Shown here: piece by piece, positions 37,749 through 46,673 of the stretch
Position numbering within the stretch: the stretch's first letter is position 1
Layout: each line of letters begins with the position of its first letter
The notes under the pieces: generated by a model
Databases searched by the model: none
Told to the model about the DNA's origin: nothing
What the model saw: the letters and a program-made list of their open reading frames with translations, nothing else
Assembly: GCF_026155325.1 (NCBI RefSeq)
Contig: NZ_JAPFPW010000005.1
Location: 124,001-188,000, forward strand
Source of the DNA: Desulfobotulus pelophilus
GTDB lineage: Bacteria > Desulfobacterota > Desulfobacteria > Desulfobacterales > ASO4-4
Length of the DNA stretch: 64,000 nucleotides
Reading direction: 5' to 3'
Made by a program: the position numbers and the translations under genes

Positions 37749-38774
37749 ATGCGTGTTCTTGGAATAGAATCTTCCTGTGATGAAACCGCCGCTGCCGTGG
37801 TTGAGGATGGTGTGCGGATTGTGTGTTCCGAGGTAGCCTCACAGGTGGATATTCACCACCGATATGGCGGGGTGGTGCCGGAACTGGCTTCCCGCCATCA
37901 TGTGGAAGCCATCTGCCCCGTTGTGGAAGCAGTTCTTGGTGGTTGCGGTATGGCACCGTCTGACGTGGATGCGGTAGCCGTTACGCAGGGCCCCGGACTG
38001 GTGGGAGCTCTTTTGGTGGGGTTTGGTTTTGCACGGGCATTTGCCTTTGGGCTTGGCATTCCCTGTGTGGGGGTGAATCATCTTCTGGGCCATGTCCACT
38101 CCGTATTTCTGGATCCAGAAAGGGATCCTCCTGCCTATCCCTTTGTGGCCCTTACGGTTTCCGGTGGTCACACGGCATTGTATCATGTGGTCGATTCTCT
38201 GACCATGATTCTTCTCGGGCAAACCCGTGATGATGCTGCCGGTGAAGCCTATGACAAGGTTGCCAAAATGATGGGGCTTGGATATCCCGGAGGTGCCGTT
38301 CTGGACGCCATGGCTGTACAGGGTAAGACCGGTGGGCTTGTTTTTCCCAGGGCTCTTCTGGATGGAGACAGTCTGGATTTCAGTTTCAGCGGTCTGAAGT
38401 CTGCGGTGGCCCGCTTTCTTTCGGAGGATGAAGGAGCCACATCTTGCATGGATATTGCCGCCTCTTTTCAGGAAGCTGTGGTAGATGTGCTGGTGGCCAA
38501 AGCCTTTCTTGCCGTGGAAATCGCTGGATGCAGCGACCTTGCCATTGTGGGCGGGGTTGCGGCTAACCGGGGACTGCAGCGAAGGGCGGCCCAGATGGCG
38601 TCTGACAGGGGCATCCGGCTTCACATTCCTCCGGTGTCACTTTGCGGTGACAATGCCGCCATGATAGCTGCTGCTGGATTTCATTATCTGAAAGCAGGGA
38701 AAACACTGGCTCTGGATGCCGATGTGTTTTCCAGAGCCACGGATCCCGGACGCAGGGTTATGGTGCATCGCTAG
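37749..38774 (+). CDS. tsaD: tRNA N6-threonylcarbamoyladenosine transferase
   Basis: 341 residues (Kae1/Gcp family). N-terminal LGIESSCDETAAAVV, the metal-binding HLLGHVHS histidines near 110-115, the SGGHTALYHV phosphate motif and the GVAANRGLQRR and DNAAMIAAAG C-terminal motifs are intact. With TsaB/C/E it makes the t6A37 modification on tRNAs reading ANN codons. The 3' end overlaps the convergent alpha/beta hydrolase gene by 17 bases. Confidence 0.96.
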   Translation: MRVLGIESSCDETAAAVVEDGVRIVCSEVASQVDIHHRYGGVVPELASRHHVEAICPVVEAVLGGCGMAPSDVDAVAVTQGPGLVGALLVGFGFARAFAFGLGIPCVGVNHLLGHVHSVFLDPERDPPAYPFVALTVSGGHTALYHVVDSLTMILLGQTRDDAAGEAYDKVAKMMGLGYPGGAVLDAMAVQGKTGGLVFPRALLDGDSLDFSFSGLKSAVARFLSEDEGATSCMDIAASFQEAVVDVLVAKAFLAVEIAGCSDLAIVGGVAANRGLQRRAAQMASDRGIRLHIPPVSLCGDNAAMIAAAGFHYLKAGKTLALDADVFSRATDPGRRVMVHR

Positions 38775-39735
38775 TAGAATGGTTTGTTTGTGTCCCCTCG
38801 CGGATGCGCCCCCGGAAGTCCAGGTAGGCACGGGCCGTTTCCAGGGGGGATTCCACCATGGGAAGATGTCCGACTCCCTCCATGAGAATGACCTCTGATG
38901 CTGGCAGCAGGCCTTTCAGTTTGTCTGCATTGGCCGGATGGAGAATTCTGTCTTCTTTGCCCCAGACAATAAGACTTGGAATAGCAAGACCCCGGATGGT
39001 CTCCGTAATGGGGTGGGCAAGGATATCTTCAAATATTTTTTTCTCCAGAGCGGCATTTTTGATACGCCTTGCAGCCATCACCTTTTGAAAAACTTTGGGT
39101 ATAAAAGGTGGTGTTTCCATGACCAGAGGCGTCAGGGCCATCAGGTCTTCTTCCTTTTCTATGATAAGCGGATTTTTGGCGTCCTCGCCGTTGATGAGAA
39201 GTTCTTTCCAGGTGTTGGCCAAGGGGCCGTCCCAGAGGCCTCCGGGATTCAAAAGCCACAGGCTGGCCACGGAGTCGGGGAAGAGACTGGCATACTCCAT
39301 GGCAATCTGACCGCCCATGGAGCTTCCCCCAAGATGAATTCCGGACAGGCCCATGCCCTTGATAAACGTATGCAGGCCTGAAGCCTGCCCAGCCGGAGTA
39401 TAGTCATAGTCGTCAGGTCGGGCGGACTCTCCGAATCCGGTAAGATCCGGAATGATTACATGGTAGTGAGGGGTGAGAGACTTGGCGATCCTTGTGAAGT
39501 TGTCCTTGTCCGCACCGAAGCCGTGCAGAAGGACAAGCGGTTCGCCCTGACCTCCTTCAAGATAAACAAAATAAAGATCTCTGCTAAAATGAATTTCCCT
39601 GCGTTCAAGACCGGATTGCTTCCGTTCAGCATCCAGCGCCAGCTCAAATGCCTTTTCAGGAAACAGTTGCAACAAGCCATAAGGAATGGCCACAAGAAGA
39701 ATGATGATGGCTATGAGAATCCGTGCTGTTTTCAA
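38758..39735 (-). CDS. Membrane-anchored alpha/beta hydrolase
   Basis: 325 residues. An N-terminal hydrophobic segment (ILIAIIILLVAIPYGLL) suggests a signal anchor, so the enzyme faces the periplasm. Hydrolase features: oxyanion region LVLLHGFGADKDNF, nucleophile elbow GGSSMGG, the IPSLIVWGKEDRILHP acid strand, and the catalytic-His segment LMEGVGHLPMVESP near the C-terminus. Likely an esterase or lipase-like enzyme; substrate unknown. Convergent with tsaD, and its last 17 bases overlap that gene. Confidence 0.88.
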   Translation of the reverse strand: MKTARILIAIIILLVAIPYGLLQLFPEKAFELALDAERKQSGLERREIHFSRDLYFVYLEGGQGEPLVLLHGFGADKDNFTRIAKSLTPHYHVIIPDLTGFGESARPDDYDYTPAGQASGLHTFIKGMGLSGIHLGGSSMGGQIAMEYASLFPDSVASLWLLNPGGLWDGPLANTWKELLINGEDAKNPLIIEKEEDLMALTPLVMETPPFIPKVFQKVMAARRIKNAALEKKIFEDILAHPITETIRGLAIPSLIVWGKEDRILHPANADKLKGLLPASEVILMEGVGHLPMVESPLETARAYLDFRGRIREGTQTNHSTSDAP

Positions 39736-39860
39736 AAGGTGTGCTCCTTGTTTGTAAAGATGAGAGCCGGTGGCCGGGTGTTGACCCTTGCTTTGGGAAT
39801 GCGTACTGTAATAAGCATATTGTTTGGTTTTCAGTCCGAGCAGCCCGAAAGGAGGACGCC

Positions 39861-40226
39861 ATGCTGAGATCTGTCGGAACCGGTGTAGTTGCCATGAAGG
39901 CCATCGCCGCGCGGTTTTCTGCGACAGCCCATAATGTTGCCAATGTGAACACGAACGGTTTTAAGTCTCAGGAGGCCGTGCTGGTAGAAGGGCAGAAAGA
40001 TGCTGGCCCAACGGTGCATTTTCCTCAAAGGGGCGCCGGTTCCGTACCTCCACAGCTTGCCGGTGAAAAAGGGCGTCAGCTGACAACTCAACCCTTGCCA
40101 TCCGAGACCGATCTGGCCGTGGAAACAGCCCGCTCGATCAAAGATAAAAATGGCTATGCAGCGAATGCGGGCCAGATCCGAACTGCTGACGAAATGCTGG
40201 GTTCTCTTCTTTCCATCAGGGAATAA
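39861..40226 (+). CDS. Orphan flagellar basal-body rod/hook-type protein
   Basis: 121 residues from ATG 39861, with GGAGG 5 bases upstream. The N-terminal rod signature AIAARFSATAHNVANVNTNGFKSQEA and the C-terminal rod/hook signature with ANAGQIRTADEMLGSLLSIRE are both present, separated by a short middle region. The size is close to FlgC or a minimal rod-type protein. No other flagellar gene is nearby, so it is an orphan copy; its role in motility is uncertain. A longer upstream frame exists but lacks family signal. Confidence 0.83.
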   Translation: MLRSVGTGVVAMKAIAARFSATAHNVANVNTNGFKSQEAVLVEGQKDAGPTVHFPQRGAGSVPPQLAGEKGRQLTTQPLPSETDLAVETARSIKDKNGYAANAGQIRTADEMLGSLLSIRE

Positions 40227-40572
40227 TTTTTTCAGCCCTGCGGTTTTCCATTTTTCCTGTCTGCTCTGAAATGGATCGGTAATCATAATAATTCGTTGTT
40301 CCGCCGCCTCGTGTGTTGCCACCGGGGCGGTTTGTGTTGCGTTGCCAGGTCGGATGATTTTGCTTTTTCTGCTCCCTCATTTCATAGCCGGGGTAATTGG
40401 CTCTGTTCCCCGGAGGCGTCCAGTCCGGGCTGGGATGGCGCGGGGGGGCCTGCGCTTTGAGATGAGGCGGAAATAGAAGAAGGCAGAAGGCCAGAGCCAT
40501 GAGTGTTTTTCTGGTAAAAATTGCTTCGAAAAGCTTATCGGGTATTTTTTTTTCTTTTCTGGTGAGTGCCAT
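40216..40572 (-). CDS. Small secreted protein of unknown function
   Basis: 118 residues, with a good ribosome site (AGGAG, 7 bases before ATG). A signal sequence with an unusually long basic leader precedes the hydrophobic core LMALAFCLLLFPP, with likely cleavage after KAQA near residue 42. The mature part is short, hydrophilic and rich in Pro, Asn, Gly and Arg (for example NRPGGNTRGGGTTNYYDYRS). No family is recognised. It converges on the flagellar-type gene, overlapping its 3' end by 11 bases. Confidence 0.6.
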   Translation of the reverse strand: MALTRKEKKIPDKLFEAIFTRKTLMALAFCLLLFPPHLKAQAPPRHPSPDWTPPGNRANYPGYEMREQKKQNHPTWQRNTNRPGGNTRGGGTTNYYDYRSISEQTGKMENRRAEKIIP

Positions 40573-40818
40573 TTCCTGTCTCCTGTGCTAGACTTTTTAC
40601 CATCTGTTTTTTTAGAGTCCTGCGTATGATTTCTTCGGGACAAACGGTCATTTTCTTTAGGGGCTGCCGTGTTCTATTGCTTTTTGTGAGTGGGGAGTTT
40701 TGCAGCCAGTAGTTTGTGGCTGATATTTTGCATGACGTAATGGACGGACAATCCGGGTTCAAGACAGCAGAAAACTGCTGAAAATGCAATTTATATTATA
40801 TTTTTATGGAATAGACAT

Positions 40819-42285
40819 ATGGTTCTGAGTATCATGTGGATACCCAAAGACAGCCAGAATACTTTTTTGCTTTCTCCCTTTCTGGATACGGATACGGTGC
40901 AGCTGCACATTTATCCTCCGGAAAGTGCGGAGCCTTTTGCCTGGGATGCTGATCTGGTAATTTGGCAGATGCCAGCGGACATCCAGCTGGCAAAGGTACT
41001 TGCGGACCGTGTGCGGAGCCTGGCGGGTCGTTGTGATCTTGTTATTCTGGGGGAAACTGCTCAGGAGGAAGACATGTTGCGATGCATGGACAGGGGAGCT
41101 GTGGATCTCCTGTTTCTTCCCCTGAGGGCTTCGGATATGACGGCTTTGCTCCGTCGGCACATACAGCGCAGGCAGAAAGAAGGGGAATTCCTCCGTCTGG
41201 AGCGGATTTTTCACAGTGCCCCCTGTTATATCACCATTCAGGGCAAAGAATGTAATATCAGGGCGGTAAACAGGAGGTTTGCCCAGGATTTCGGAGTGCG
41301 TGCGGGGCTGCCCTGTTATATGGTTTACAGGGATGATCCTCAGGTCCGGTCCGCACCCTGTCCCAATTGCCCCTTAAAAAAAACTATTCAGGACGGGACC
41401 ATGCATCAGTCAGAAATGCTGATGATCAACCGTAAGGGGGAGGAGGTCAGACTGTTGGTCTGGACAGCCCCCATTTATGATGAGAGCGGTGGTTTTCAGG
41501 AAATCATGATGGTGAGTACGGATGTTACCAATTTTCACAGAGAGCGTGAGCACCTTTCCCATCTCGGGTTGATGATCAGTACCCTTTCCCACAGTATCAA
41601 AGGACTGCTTACGGGTATGGATGGGGGTATTTATCTCATGAGCTCAGGTTTTTTGAAAAACAGAACCGAGGACATGGAGGAAGGCTTTGAGGCGGTCAAG
41701 CACATTACACAGCGTTTGCGAAGTCTTGTTCTGGATATCCTTTTCTATGCAAAGGACAGGCCGGTGGATTGGGAGCGCGTGGATGCCTTGAGTTTTTTTG
41801 AGGATGTTTTTCAGACCATGGCTCCGAGAATTCGGGTTCAAGGAATTCACTTCATTCCTTTTTTCGATTCCGGCCTGGATTTTTTCGAGGTGGATACCGG
41901 TATTTTCAGAACGGCCCTGATCAATCTTCTGGAGAACGCATTGGATGCCTGTGTAGCTGATGCTGAGAAAGATATGCACCGCATAGAAATGCATGCCCGG
42001 GAATCGGATGATGCCAATGATGTGCTCATTGAAATACGGGATAACGGCACCGGTATTGATGAGGAAACCCGCAAGCGTATGTTTACCATCTTTTTTTCCT
42101 CCAAAGGGAGGAGCGGTACGGGACTCGGGCTGTTTATCACAAGCAGAATTGTGCATCAGCATGGAGGCGATATCCGTGTTCAGTCCACACCAGGAGAAGG
42201 AACCGTTTTTACCCTTCGCATGCCGAAGATTCTGGGGGAAATGGTACGGGGAAAGCGGGAGATCCTTGAGCAGGAGAAGTCCTGA
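40819..42285 (+). CDS. Cytoplasmic PAS histidine kinase with a degenerate receiver-like N-terminus
   Basis: 488 residues, no membrane segments. Residues 1-115 look like a receiver domain without its phospho-acceptor: the strand normally ending in Asp reads DADLVIWQMP, and helix 5 reads AVDLLFLPLRASDMTALL. A PAS domain follows at about 125-240 with a cysteine set, Cys166, Cys181 and Cys184 (APCPNC). The HisKA box has His258 (STLSHSIKG), and the HATPase has ENALDAC, IRDNGTGID and GTGLGL. It lies about 490 bases upstream of tmcD on the same strand, with a single-domain response regulator at the other end of the tmc genes. A link to redox control of tmc is inferred. Confidence 0.88.
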   Translation: MVLSIMWIPKDSQNTFLLSPFLDTDTVQLHIYPPESAEPFAWDADLVIWQMPADIQLAKVLADRVRSLAGRCDLVILGETAQEEDMLRCMDRGAVDLLFLPLRASDMTALLRRHIQRRQKEGEFLRLERIFHSAPCYITIQGKECNIRAVNRRFAQDFGVRAGLPCYMVYRDDPQVRSAPCPNCPLKKTIQDGTMHQSEMLMINRKGEEVRLLVWTAPIYDESGGFQEIMMVSTDVTNFHREREHLSHLGLMISTLSHSIKGLLTGMDGGIYLMSSGFLKNRTEDMEEGFEAVKHITQRLRSLVLDILFYAKDRPVDWERVDALSFFEDVFQTMAPRIRVQGIHFIPFFDSGLDFFEVDTGIFRTALINLLENALDACVADAEKDMHRIEMHARESDDANDVLIEIRDNGTGIDEETRKRMFTIFFSSKGRSGTGLGLFITSRIVHQHGGDIRVQSTPGEGTVFTLRMPKILGEMVRGKREILEQEKS

Positions 42286-42335
42286 AAAACGTACTTTTTG
42301 GAAAAAGAGTCCGAAAATTAAGTCTTTTGGCAGGT

Positions 42336-42596
42336 ATGCATGGCCTGCAGAAAAAACAGAAACGTTTTGCTTTTGTATTTTGGTCCTGCCCTTTGTGTTT
42401 TTATGGTATGATGCCAGTTATCTTTTTCTGGAATAATCTTTCTGTTGTTTTCTGTCTCGTGTATCTGGCGGCATTGATGGATGCGGTGAGAAAGGAAAAA
42501 GGAAACGGCACCTTTATTTTATCTGTATCCTGCCTGCTGTCTATATTGCCCGGTCTGAGTTTTTTTCTGTTTTGTATCAATAAAACTAATGGCTGA
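42336..42596 (+). CDS. Possible small membrane protein
   Basis: An open frame of about 86 residues with two to three hydrophobic segments (FAFVFWSCPLCFYGMMPVIFFW, LSVVFCLVYLAALMDAV and a C-terminal FILSVSCLLSILPG) and a short charged link. No family is recognised and the ribosome site is poor. It could be a real small membrane protein next to the kinase or a chance frame. Low confidence. Confidence 0.3.
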   Translation: MHGLQKKQKRFAFVFWSCPLCFYGMMPVIFFWNNLSVVFCLVYLAALMDAVRKEKGNGTFILSVSCLLSILPGLSFFLFCINKTNG

Positions 42597-42772
42597 TTCT
42601 TTTTTGTAAAAGAAAGTTTGATTGGCAAAGGGGGTTTTCTGATCCTTTGGCCTGCAATTTGCTTTTTGATCTACCATCAAGAATGGCGTCTGCAGGCCTG
42701 CCAGGGTGGCAGGGCCAGCATTCCAATCCAGCCGGTGGTTAGTAACCACCGTATTTCTGAGGAGATGCGCCG

Positions 42773-44050
42773 ATGATGCAGAATGCAATATCGCAAGCAG
42801 CATGGGACTGGCAGACCGGTCGCCGCATAGTGGCGGATCTGGACCAGTGGAAAAAAGAGTATGGCTATGTGGAAGAACCCTTCATGCGTCCTGATGGAGA
42901 AGAGGCCGCTGCCATTGTACGAACGGATGAAGCGGAATATTCTGTTATCTGCGGAACGGAGTTGTGGGAAGGTCGTTGGGATAAAATCTGGAAACCTGGC
43001 TATGGTACGGACGGACGTTTTTCCTGCCTTGTTTCCGAGCTGGGAGCCTGGTCCGTTGCCGTGGATGACAGGGTGTGGGACGAAAGCTTTGATTTTTTAT
43101 GGACACCCCTGCAGAGCCGGGATGGCACCCGTATCGGTGCAGCTGTGCAACAGGGGCGGCAGTATGCTGCCGTTCTGGATGGTAACATGTGGGAAAAGAC
43201 TTTTTTTGCCATTAATGATCTTGCCATGGCATCTGCTGGTGACCAGTTGGCTGCTGTTGTGCAGACCGTGGCCCTGCAGGAGGGGGATATAGAAAAGTTT
43301 CAGAGCGGCTGTTTTACGGTTGCTGTGAACGGAGAAGCCTGGAACCAGAACTTTGTGAATCTCTGGGATGTGCGTTTTTCAGAAGATGGCAGGAGGGTTG
43401 CCGCTGCCGCCCGGTCAACCCTTTATGATTACACGGTTGTTGTGGATGGCAAAAGCTGGAAGCAGCGTTTTGATGGTGTTTGGGAGCCGCTGTTTCTGAA
43501 AGATGGCCGTATAGCTGTCCCCGCCCGTTCCGGAGGCAAATGGCGATTGTGTGTTGACGGAGAGCCTCTGTGGGCGGAAAGTTTTGTGCAGCTCTGGCAG
43601 CTGGTGGTCAGTGATGCAGGCGGAAAGATTGCCGGGGTTTGTGCTCCGGAGTTTGGTAAGTGGACTCTGGTGGAAGACGGGAAAGTCTGGAGCCAGCGTT
43701 TTGGCGAAATGGTTATGGATCCCGTATTCAGTCCGGATGGCAGGCGGCTGGCATGCACGGGTAAAAACGGTGATATGTGGACCATTGCCTGTGATGATAA
43801 GGTATGGGACCAGCGATTTGATCAGATATGGGCACCGGTGTTTTCACCCGACGGGAACCATGTTGGTTGCCGTGCTCGGGATAAGGGACGCTTTGGGGTA
43901 TATGTAAATGGAAAAACGATGGTGTCCGGACTTGCTTTCGCCTGGGATCCGGTTTTCAGCCCGGATGGTCAGCGTGTTCTGATTCGTGGTGTGGGTAGTG
44001 AGGGGGACCTTGCTGGTAAAATTTTCCGGGAAGTTCTTGAGATCGGATAA
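42773..44050 (+). CDS. tmcD: TmcD, Trp-rich WD40-like subunit of the Tmc complex
   Basis: 425 residues. A cytoplasmic repeat protein with about eight or nine units of roughly 45-50 residues, each with a pattern like V-D-G-x-x-W-x-x-x-F followed by W-x-P-x-F-S-x-D-G-R. Such PD40/WD40-like repeats form a beta propeller. This matches TmcD, the unique soluble subunit of the Tmc membrane complex known from Desulfovibrio. The start is MMQN, with GAGGAG upstream. It precedes tmcC by about 100 bases. Role in the complex not established; it may face the cytoplasm and sense or gate electron flow. Confidence 0.88.
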   Translation: MMQNAISQAAWDWQTGRRIVADLDQWKKEYGYVEEPFMRPDGEEAAAIVRTDEAEYSVICGTELWEGRWDKIWKPGYGTDGRFSCLVSELGAWSVAVDDRVWDESFDFLWTPLQSRDGTRIGAAVQQGRQYAAVLDGNMWEKTFFAINDLAMASAGDQLAAVVQTVALQEGDIEKFQSGCFTVAVNGEAWNQNFVNLWDVRFSEDGRRVAAAARSTLYDYTVVVDGKSWKQRFDGVWEPLFLKDGRIAVPARSGGKWRLCVDGEPLWAESFVQLWQLVVSDAGGKIAGVCAPEFGKWTLVEDGKVWSQRFGEMVMDPVFSPDGRRLACTGKNGDMWTIACDDKVWDQRFDQIWAPVFSPDGNHVGCRARDKGRFGVYVNGKTMVSGLAFAWDPVFSPDGQRVLIRGVGSEGDLAGKIFREVLEIG

Positions 44051-44152
44051 ATGCTGATGAAACGGACAGCCTTCGGGCTTTTTGTTTAAGCACTGTACAC
44101 AACGTTGGCAGGTGCTAAAAGCCCTTTTCCGGACGTTGATAAAGGAGGATCC

Positions 44153-44815
44153 ATGACCCTGCAAACCTTGTATGCCTTTATTGCCGGCCCTCTGGCTGTT
44201 GCGGCAATCATCGGCTTTGTCATTGGCTGCGTATACCGAATTACCATGGCGGTCCGACAGACGGCATCGGACCGGATGGTGATCGAGTATTTTCATCCCC
44301 GCTATGCCCTGCGATCCATTCTTCGCTGGCTGACCCCCTTTGCCACGGTGAACATGCGGCGCCATCCGATCATGACAGTGGTGACTTTTGTTTTTCACCT
44401 TGGAATGGTGGTGATGCCCTTTTTGATTTTTGCGCACATGATCATGGTGTATGAGGCCTTCGGGCTTTCATGGCCAACCCTTCCGGATGTTTTTGTGGAG
44501 TGGGTGAGCTGGGCTGTGCTGCTTGCCCTGCTTTTTTTTATGGGCAGGAGGCTGATTCTGCCGGAAGTGCGCTATCTGACAACGGTTTCGGATTATCTGA
44601 TTCTCATCCTGATTGCCCTGCCTTTTCTGACGGGTATCTGGGCGTTTAAAGGATGGTGGGCTGCTGAATGGATCACCCTTCTCCACATGCTGTCCGGGGA
44701 AATTCTTCTGGTGGCCATTCCCTTTACGCGTTTGGGGCATATGGTTTTATTTTTCATGACTCGTGGTTATATGGGCTCTGAATTCGGCGGTATCCGCCAT
44801 GCCCGCGACTGGTAA
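44153..44815 (+). CDS. tmcC: TmcC, cytochrome b-type membrane subunit
   Basis: About 220 residues from ATG 44153 (AAAGGAGG upstream). Five to six membrane helices and conserved histidines (HPIMTVVTFVFHLGMVVMP, then ITLLHMLSGEILLVAIPFTRLGHM) mark it as a NarI/HdrE/DsrM-like diheme cytochrome b. It should accept electrons from TmcA at the periplasmic side and pass them inwards to menaquinone or TmcB. Stop is 10 bases before the tmcB start. Confidence 0.9.
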   Translation: MTLQTLYAFIAGPLAVAAIIGFVIGCVYRITMAVRQTASDRMVIEYFHPRYALRSILRWLTPFATVNMRRHPIMTVVTFVFHLGMVVMPFLIFAHMIMVYEAFGLSWPTLPDVFVEWVSWAVLLALLFFMGRRLILPEVRYLTTVSDYLILILIALPFLTGIWAFKGWWAAEWITLLHMLSGEILLVAIPFTRLGHMVLFFMTRGYMGSEFGGIRHARDW

Positions 44816-44825
44816 GGGAGGCGTC

Positions 44826-46160
44826 ATGACACAGCAGGCAATACAGGCAACAAAAAATATTGTTGATGAAGGCATTGAGGCGGGCCTTGCCCGTCTGACG
44901 CCGGAGCGCATTGAATCCGTGATTATACGGGTACTGAACCGTGAGGCAGGAGCGCGTCTCAGAACCTATGCCCGGACCTGTGTTCATTGCGGTCTCTGCT
45001 CCGATGCCTGTCATCATTTTCTTTCCATGAACCGGGATCCTAAATTGTCCCCCGCCGGGAAGGTAAAGCGCACCATCGGTGTGATGATGCAGAAAAAGGG
45101 AAAGGTATCAGCGGATTTTATCCGAGAAGCAGCTATGGTTGCATACAGTGAATGCAATCTCTGCAAAAAATGTGTGCTGTACTGCCCCTTCGGTATTGAT
45201 GTGGGTTACCTTATGACCCTTGTGCGTCGTATCTGTCACCTTCTCGGGGTGGTGCCCAGGTATATGCAGGATACAGCCCATAGCCAGTCCGTGCACTTCA
45301 ACCAGATGTGGATTAACGGAGACGAATGGGTGGATACCCTTTTCTGGCAGGAAGAAGAGGCCAGGGATGAGGCACCCGATATCCGTATTCCAGTGGATAA
45401 GGAGGGGGCAGACATATTTTATTCCGTTATAGGACCGGAACCAAAGTTCCGTGCCCAGCTGATTTATCAGGCAGCCATGATTTTTGAGGCTGCGGGCTCT
45501 GACTGGACCATGCCGGGTTCTCCGGGCTGGGATAACTCGGATCTGTGCATGTTCAGCGGTGACAATGAAATGATGGGCCGAATCAAGCGGGCTCATTTTG
45601 AAGCAGCTGCCCGCCTGCGGGTAAAAAAGATTGTGATGGGAGAATGTGGCCATGCCTTCCGTTCTGTTTATGATGTGGGCAATCGATGGCTGGGCTTCAA
45701 GATGCCGCCAATCCCAGTTATTCATGCGGTTGAATTTTATCATGATCTTGTATGTAATGGAAAAATCCGCATTACCAAAAAATTCAGTCAGCCCGTTACC
45801 CTGCATGACCCCTGCAATATAGCAAGGGGAATGGGCCTTTATGAAAAGGCCCGAGAGCTGGCCCATGCTCTCTGTGATACGGTTGTGGAGATGACACCCA
45901 ACCGTGAACACAACATCTGCTGTAATGCAGGTGGAGGTATCATTAACTGCGGGCCTCCTTTCAAGGATAAACGTGTGGAATCCAACTCTGTGAAAGCCAG
46001 GCAGCTGTTTGATGCCAAAGCTCTGGGGGCAGAGGTGATCATTGCACCCTGTCACAACTGTCATGGAGGGCTGGAAGATATTATTCACCATTATGGTGTG
46101 GAGATGGATCTGAAGTTTTTCGGTGATATTATCTATGAAGTCATGGAGAAGCCAGAATGA
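44826..46160 (+). CDS. tmcB: TmcB, HdrD-like iron-sulfur subunit
   Basis: About 444 residues from ATG 44826 (GGGAGG upstream). Two N-terminal [4Fe-4S] motifs, CVHCGLCSDACH and CNLCKKCVLYCPFG, are followed by two CCG-type motifs: HDPCNIARG with HNICCNAGGG, and a final CHNCHGGLED. This matches heterodisulfide reductase HdrD and the Tmc, Hmc and Dsr relatives. TmcB would carry out thiol/disulfide-linked or quinone-linked electron transfer on the cytoplasmic side. Its stop overlaps the start region of tmcA. Confidence 0.93.
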   Translation: MTQQAIQATKNIVDEGIEAGLARLTPERIESVIIRVLNREAGARLRTYARTCVHCGLCSDACHHFLSMNRDPKLSPAGKVKRTIGVMMQKKGKVSADFIREAAMVAYSECNLCKKCVLYCPFGIDVGYLMTLVRRICHLLGVVPRYMQDTAHSQSVHFNQMWINGDEWVDTLFWQEEEARDEAPDIRIPVDKEGADIFYSVIGPEPKFRAQLIYQAAMIFEAAGSDWTMPGSPGWDNSDLCMFSGDNEMMGRIKRAHFEAAARLRVKKIVMGECGHAFRSVYDVGNRWLGFKMPPIPVIHAVEFYHDLVCNGKIRITKKFSQPVTLHDPCNIARGMGLYEKARELAHALCDTVVEMTPNREHNICCNAGGGIINCGPPFKDKRVESNSVKARQLFDAKALGAEVIIAPCHNCHGGLEDIIHHYGVEMDLKFFGDIIYEVMEKPE

Positions 46161-46177
46161 GCCGCAAAGGAGTGTTT

Positions 46178-46564
46178 ATGTTAAAAAAATCCGTCGCCTT
46201 TCTGTCTGTAGTCGGGGTCCTGGCCTGTATTGTCTTTTCCATGAATGCCTTTTCCGGTATAGATGAAGGTACTGTGACCGATCCCGCATTTGAGCGAAAA
46301 ACCCGTGGGGCTGTTTTCTTTGATCATGATATGCATATGGATGCGCCAGGTGTCATGGATTGTGCCACCTGCCATCATTACTATGAAGACGGTGAACTGG
46401 TGGAGTTTGAGTCGTCCGAAGGATTGAGCTGTTCTGAATGTCATATGGGCGATGGCGGTAATACTTTGCCTCTTATTGAAGCCTATCATCAGCAGTGCCG
46501 CAGCTGCCATATTGAGCAAAAAGCCGGCCCTGTAACCTGCGCGGGCTGCCATCAGGCTCCCTGA
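46178..46564 (+). CDS. tmcA: TmcA, type II tetraheme cytochrome c3
   Basis: About 128 residues from ATG 46178 (AAAGGAG upstream); an in-frame ATG at 46157 overlaps the tmcB stop but gives a less natural signal. A signal peptide (VAFLSVVGVLACIVFSMNAFS) directs export. Four CxxCH sites bind covalent hemes: CATCH, CSECH, CRSCH and CAGCH, with paired distal histidines. Type II cytochrome c3 takes electrons from periplasmic hydrogenases or type I c3 and feeds the TmcBCD complex in sulfate reducers. The gene order D-C-B-A is the reverse of Desulfovibrio vulgaris. Confidence 0.95.
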   Translation: MLKKSVAFLSVVGVLACIVFSMNAFSGIDEGTVTDPAFERKTRGAVFFDHDMHMDAPGVMDCATCHHYYEDGELVEFESSEGLSCSECHMGDGGNTLPLIEAYHQQCRSCHIEQKAGPVTCAGCHQAP

Positions 46565-46673
46565 TTCAGGCCGGATGTTGTGCTCATGGCACGGCATCCA
46601 GCCTGAGGTCGGCCTTTGTTCCGGAGCTGGCCGGAAATTATCCGGTGCAATCCCATCCCTGGAGGAGATAATT

